A stretch of 7,673 bases of DNA from REDI01 sp964586865 (lineage in GTDB: Bacteria; Myxococcota_A; UBA796; GCA-2862545): the NCBI GenBank assembly GCA_964586865.1, contig CAZPJM010000242.1, positions 1-7,673 of the forward strand, read 5' to 3'. Positions 6,848 through 7,673 of the stretch are shown here, piece after piece; position 1 is the stretch's first letter; each line of letters opens with the position of its first letter. The notes under the pieces were generated by a model. The model was given only the letters and a program-made list of their open reading frames with translations, did not search any database and was not told the origin of the DNA. A program made the position numbers and the translations under genes.

Positions 6848-7330
6848 ATGCGCCCCCTCCTCGCCTTCCTCCTCCTCCTCCTCGCGCCGGCCTGCTCCCT
6901 CCTGGGCGCCGCCGAGCCCGCCCCCTGCCGCTCGGGGGCCCCGGTGGATGCGCCCCGCGCCGCCGGCTGCCTCGTGGTCCACGAGGGCCGGCTGCTCCTG
7001 GTCCGCACCCGCGACGGGTGGTCCTTTCCGGCGGGCTACCTGGAGCCCGGCGAGGCGAGCGCGGTGGGGGCGGCCCGCGAGACCCGCGAGGAGGCCGGCC
7101 TGACCGTGCGGGCGGGCCCCGTGGCCTGCGGCGTGCCCTCCCGCGGCTTCGTGGCCCACACCTGCACGCTGGCGGGTCCGGCCACGCCCAGGGCCGATGG
7201 CGCCGAGGTCTTGGAGGTGCGCTGGGTGGATGCCGAGGGCCTCGCCGAGCTGCCCGACGACGCCCTCCGCTTCCCCGAGCAGCGACCCGCCCTGCGGCAG
7301 GCCCTGTCCGAGGCCGCCACGAGCCCCTGA
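6848..7330 (+). CDS. Nudix-domain protein with lipoprotein signal
   Basis: This 160-residue protein has a complete Nudix box at residues 63-85 with canonical G-x5-E-x7-REUxEExGU spacing: Gly63, Glu69, Arg77, Glu78, Glu81, Glu82 and Gly84. The metal-binding glutamates are present; the first U position is Thr instead of an aliphatic residue. Nudix enzymes hydrolyse nucleoside diphosphates linked to another moiety. The N-terminus, MRPLLAFLLLLLAPAC, is a classical lipoprotein signal with lipobox APAC and Cys16, which would place the domain outside the cytoplasm, unusual for the family. Four further cysteines (27, 41, 94, 106) could form disulfides. The start is supported by GGAGG at 6839-6843, four bases before ATG. 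It follows the peptidase gene by 13 bases, so it is the last gene of the operon. An alternative is a secondary loss of nucleotide hydrolysis with retention of the fold. Substrate cannot be told from the sequence. Confidence 0.88.
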   Translation: MRPLLAFLLLLLAPACSLLGAAEPAPCRSGAPVDAPRAAGCLVVHEGRLLLVRTRDGWSFPAGYLEPGEASAVGAARETREEAGLTVRAGPVACGVPSRGFVAHTCTLAGPATPRADGAEVLEVRWVDAEGLAELPDDALRFPEQRPALRQALSEAATSP

Positions 7331-7350
7331 TTCGGGGGGAGCCCCCCGGA
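7331..7350. terminator. symmetric hairpin between convergent genes
   Basis: TTCGGGGG (7331-7338) pairs with CCCCCGGA (7343-7350) around the loop GAGC, giving eight pairs with one G-T wobble. It fills the 28-base gap between the Nudix stop and the stop of the minus-strand gene, so it could serve both. Neither strand has a clear T-tract after the stem. Confidence 0.5.
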
Positions 7351-7358
7351 GCGCCCCG

Positions 7359-7673
7359 CTACCGACAGCGCCGCTCGCGCTCCTGGATGGCGCGCAGGTT
7401 CTTGCGGTCCCGACGGCTGAGGTGCTGGTCGGCCGTGCCCTGGTGCACCGTGGGGTCCCGCCGGTAGTCGGCCACCCCGGCGAAGGCCCGGATGGTGTCC
7501 GGGTGACGGAAGGCGTAGCCGTGCCGCGCGAACAGCGTGTTCCGGAGGAACCACAGCTCCCGGCAGCTCCGCCCGTCCAGGTGGCGGGCGCGGAGCCGCT
7601 TGCCATCCCAGGCCCGGCGCCACCCCGGCGAAGGCCCGGATGGTGTCCGGGTGACGGAAGGCGTAGCCGTGCC
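7359..7673 (-). CDS. YARHG-domain protein, C-terminal part; 5' end off the window or misassembled
   Basis: On the minus strand a frame open to the window edge ends at the stop at 7361-7359. It reads RSCRELWFLRNTLFARHGYA, then a Phe/Arg/Asp-rich stretch ending VADYRRDPTVHQ, then LSRRDRKNLRAIQERERR. This is the YARHG pattern: ELxxLRNxxxARHGYxF, an aromatic-rich segment, then a C-terminal helix near the usual LxxxExANxxxIxExE. YARHG is a short extracellular domain of unknown role found in bacterial envelope proteins. No start is visible. Residues encoded above about 7618 (TPSVTRTPSGPSPGW) are the out-of-frame reading of a 55-base repeat and should not be trusted. The gene converges on the Nudix operon with 28 bases between stops. 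The domain call is good; the protein's full architecture is unknown. Confidence 0.75.
   Translation of the reverse strand, partial: GTATPSVTRTPSGPSPGWRRAWDGKRLRARHLDGRSCRELWFLRNTLFARHGYAFRHPDTIRAFAGVADYRRDPTVHQGTADQHLSRRDRKNLRAIQERERRCR
7471..7525 (+). repeat. 55-base exact direct repeat, copy 1 (core of the YARHG coding region)
   Basis: These 55 bases are identical to the last 55 bases of the window, offset by 148. On the minus strand this copy encodes the ARHGYAF core and the following residues in the correct frame, so it is the genuine coding copy. Confidence 0.95.
7619..7673 (+). repeat. 55-base exact direct repeat, copy 2 (terminal)
   Basis: This is an exact copy of 7471-7525 that stops at the last base of the window. 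The offset of 148 is not a multiple of three, so in the open minus-strand frame it is read out of frame. An exact match of 55, a common assembler k-mer size, ending at the sequence terminus points to an assembly-graph junction, though a real tandem duplication is possible. Confidence 0.95.

Noticed and set aside
2608..7008. A minus-strand open frame of more than 1400 codons
   Set aside because: It is opposite three well-supported plus-strand genes, is dominated by Gly, Ala, Pro, His and Val repeats, and has no recognisable domain. Long antisense frames without stops are expected at this GC content.
7471..7673. CRISPR array or transposon terminal repeats
   Set aside because: There are only two copies, they are direct, one is coding sequence, and the second ends exactly at the window edge.

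Overview
The window is very GC-rich (by eye above 70 percent, with nearly every third codon position G or C). It encodes several exported proteins, including two lipoproteins, two FGE-sulfatase (SUMF1-like) domains, a LIC_10091-like domain, a YARHG domain and a candidate sigma-54 promoter. This mix fits an uncultured member of the Myxococcota or another deltaproteobacterium-like lineage; that assignment is inference from content and codon bias, not from a marker gene. The right end carries a 55-base exact copy of an internal stretch, as expected for the end of a short-read metagenomic contig.

Left part (1-1130): the 3' end of a cysteine-rich FGE-sulfatase-domain protein overlaps, by ATGA, a 62-residue single-pass membrane protein with a proline-rich tail. 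A hairpin lies over the last codons of the small gene. Next (1131-1830), a short intergenic region carries a near-perfect -24/-12 (sigma-54) promoter 20 bases before an orphan 188-residue protein of unknown function, which ends at a GC-rich hairpin.

Main part (1831-7330): a sigma-70-type promoter (TTGACC, 17 bases, TAGGGT) drives three closely spaced genes that look like one operon. (1) A 944-residue lipoprotein starts at TTG and joins a weakly ExbD-like N-terminal region, an FGE-sulfatase domain and a C-terminal LIC_10091-like, methyltransferase-fold domain. (2) A 692-residue secreted M14 zinc carboxypeptidase has a complete set of catalytic residues, an N-terminal jelly-roll-like domain and a C-terminal regulatory-like beta domain. 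(3) A 160-residue protein joins a perfectly spaced Nudix box to a lipoprotein signal. All three products appear to leave the cytoplasm, and two have folds normally tied to cytoplasmic cofactors or substrates, which is the most unusual aspect of the window.

Right end (7331-7673): a symmetric hairpin separates this operon from a convergent minus-strand gene whose visible C-terminal part is a YARHG domain. The core of that domain is the 55-base segment that recurs, out of frame, as the last 55 bases of the window, so the gene cannot be trusted beyond about position 7618.
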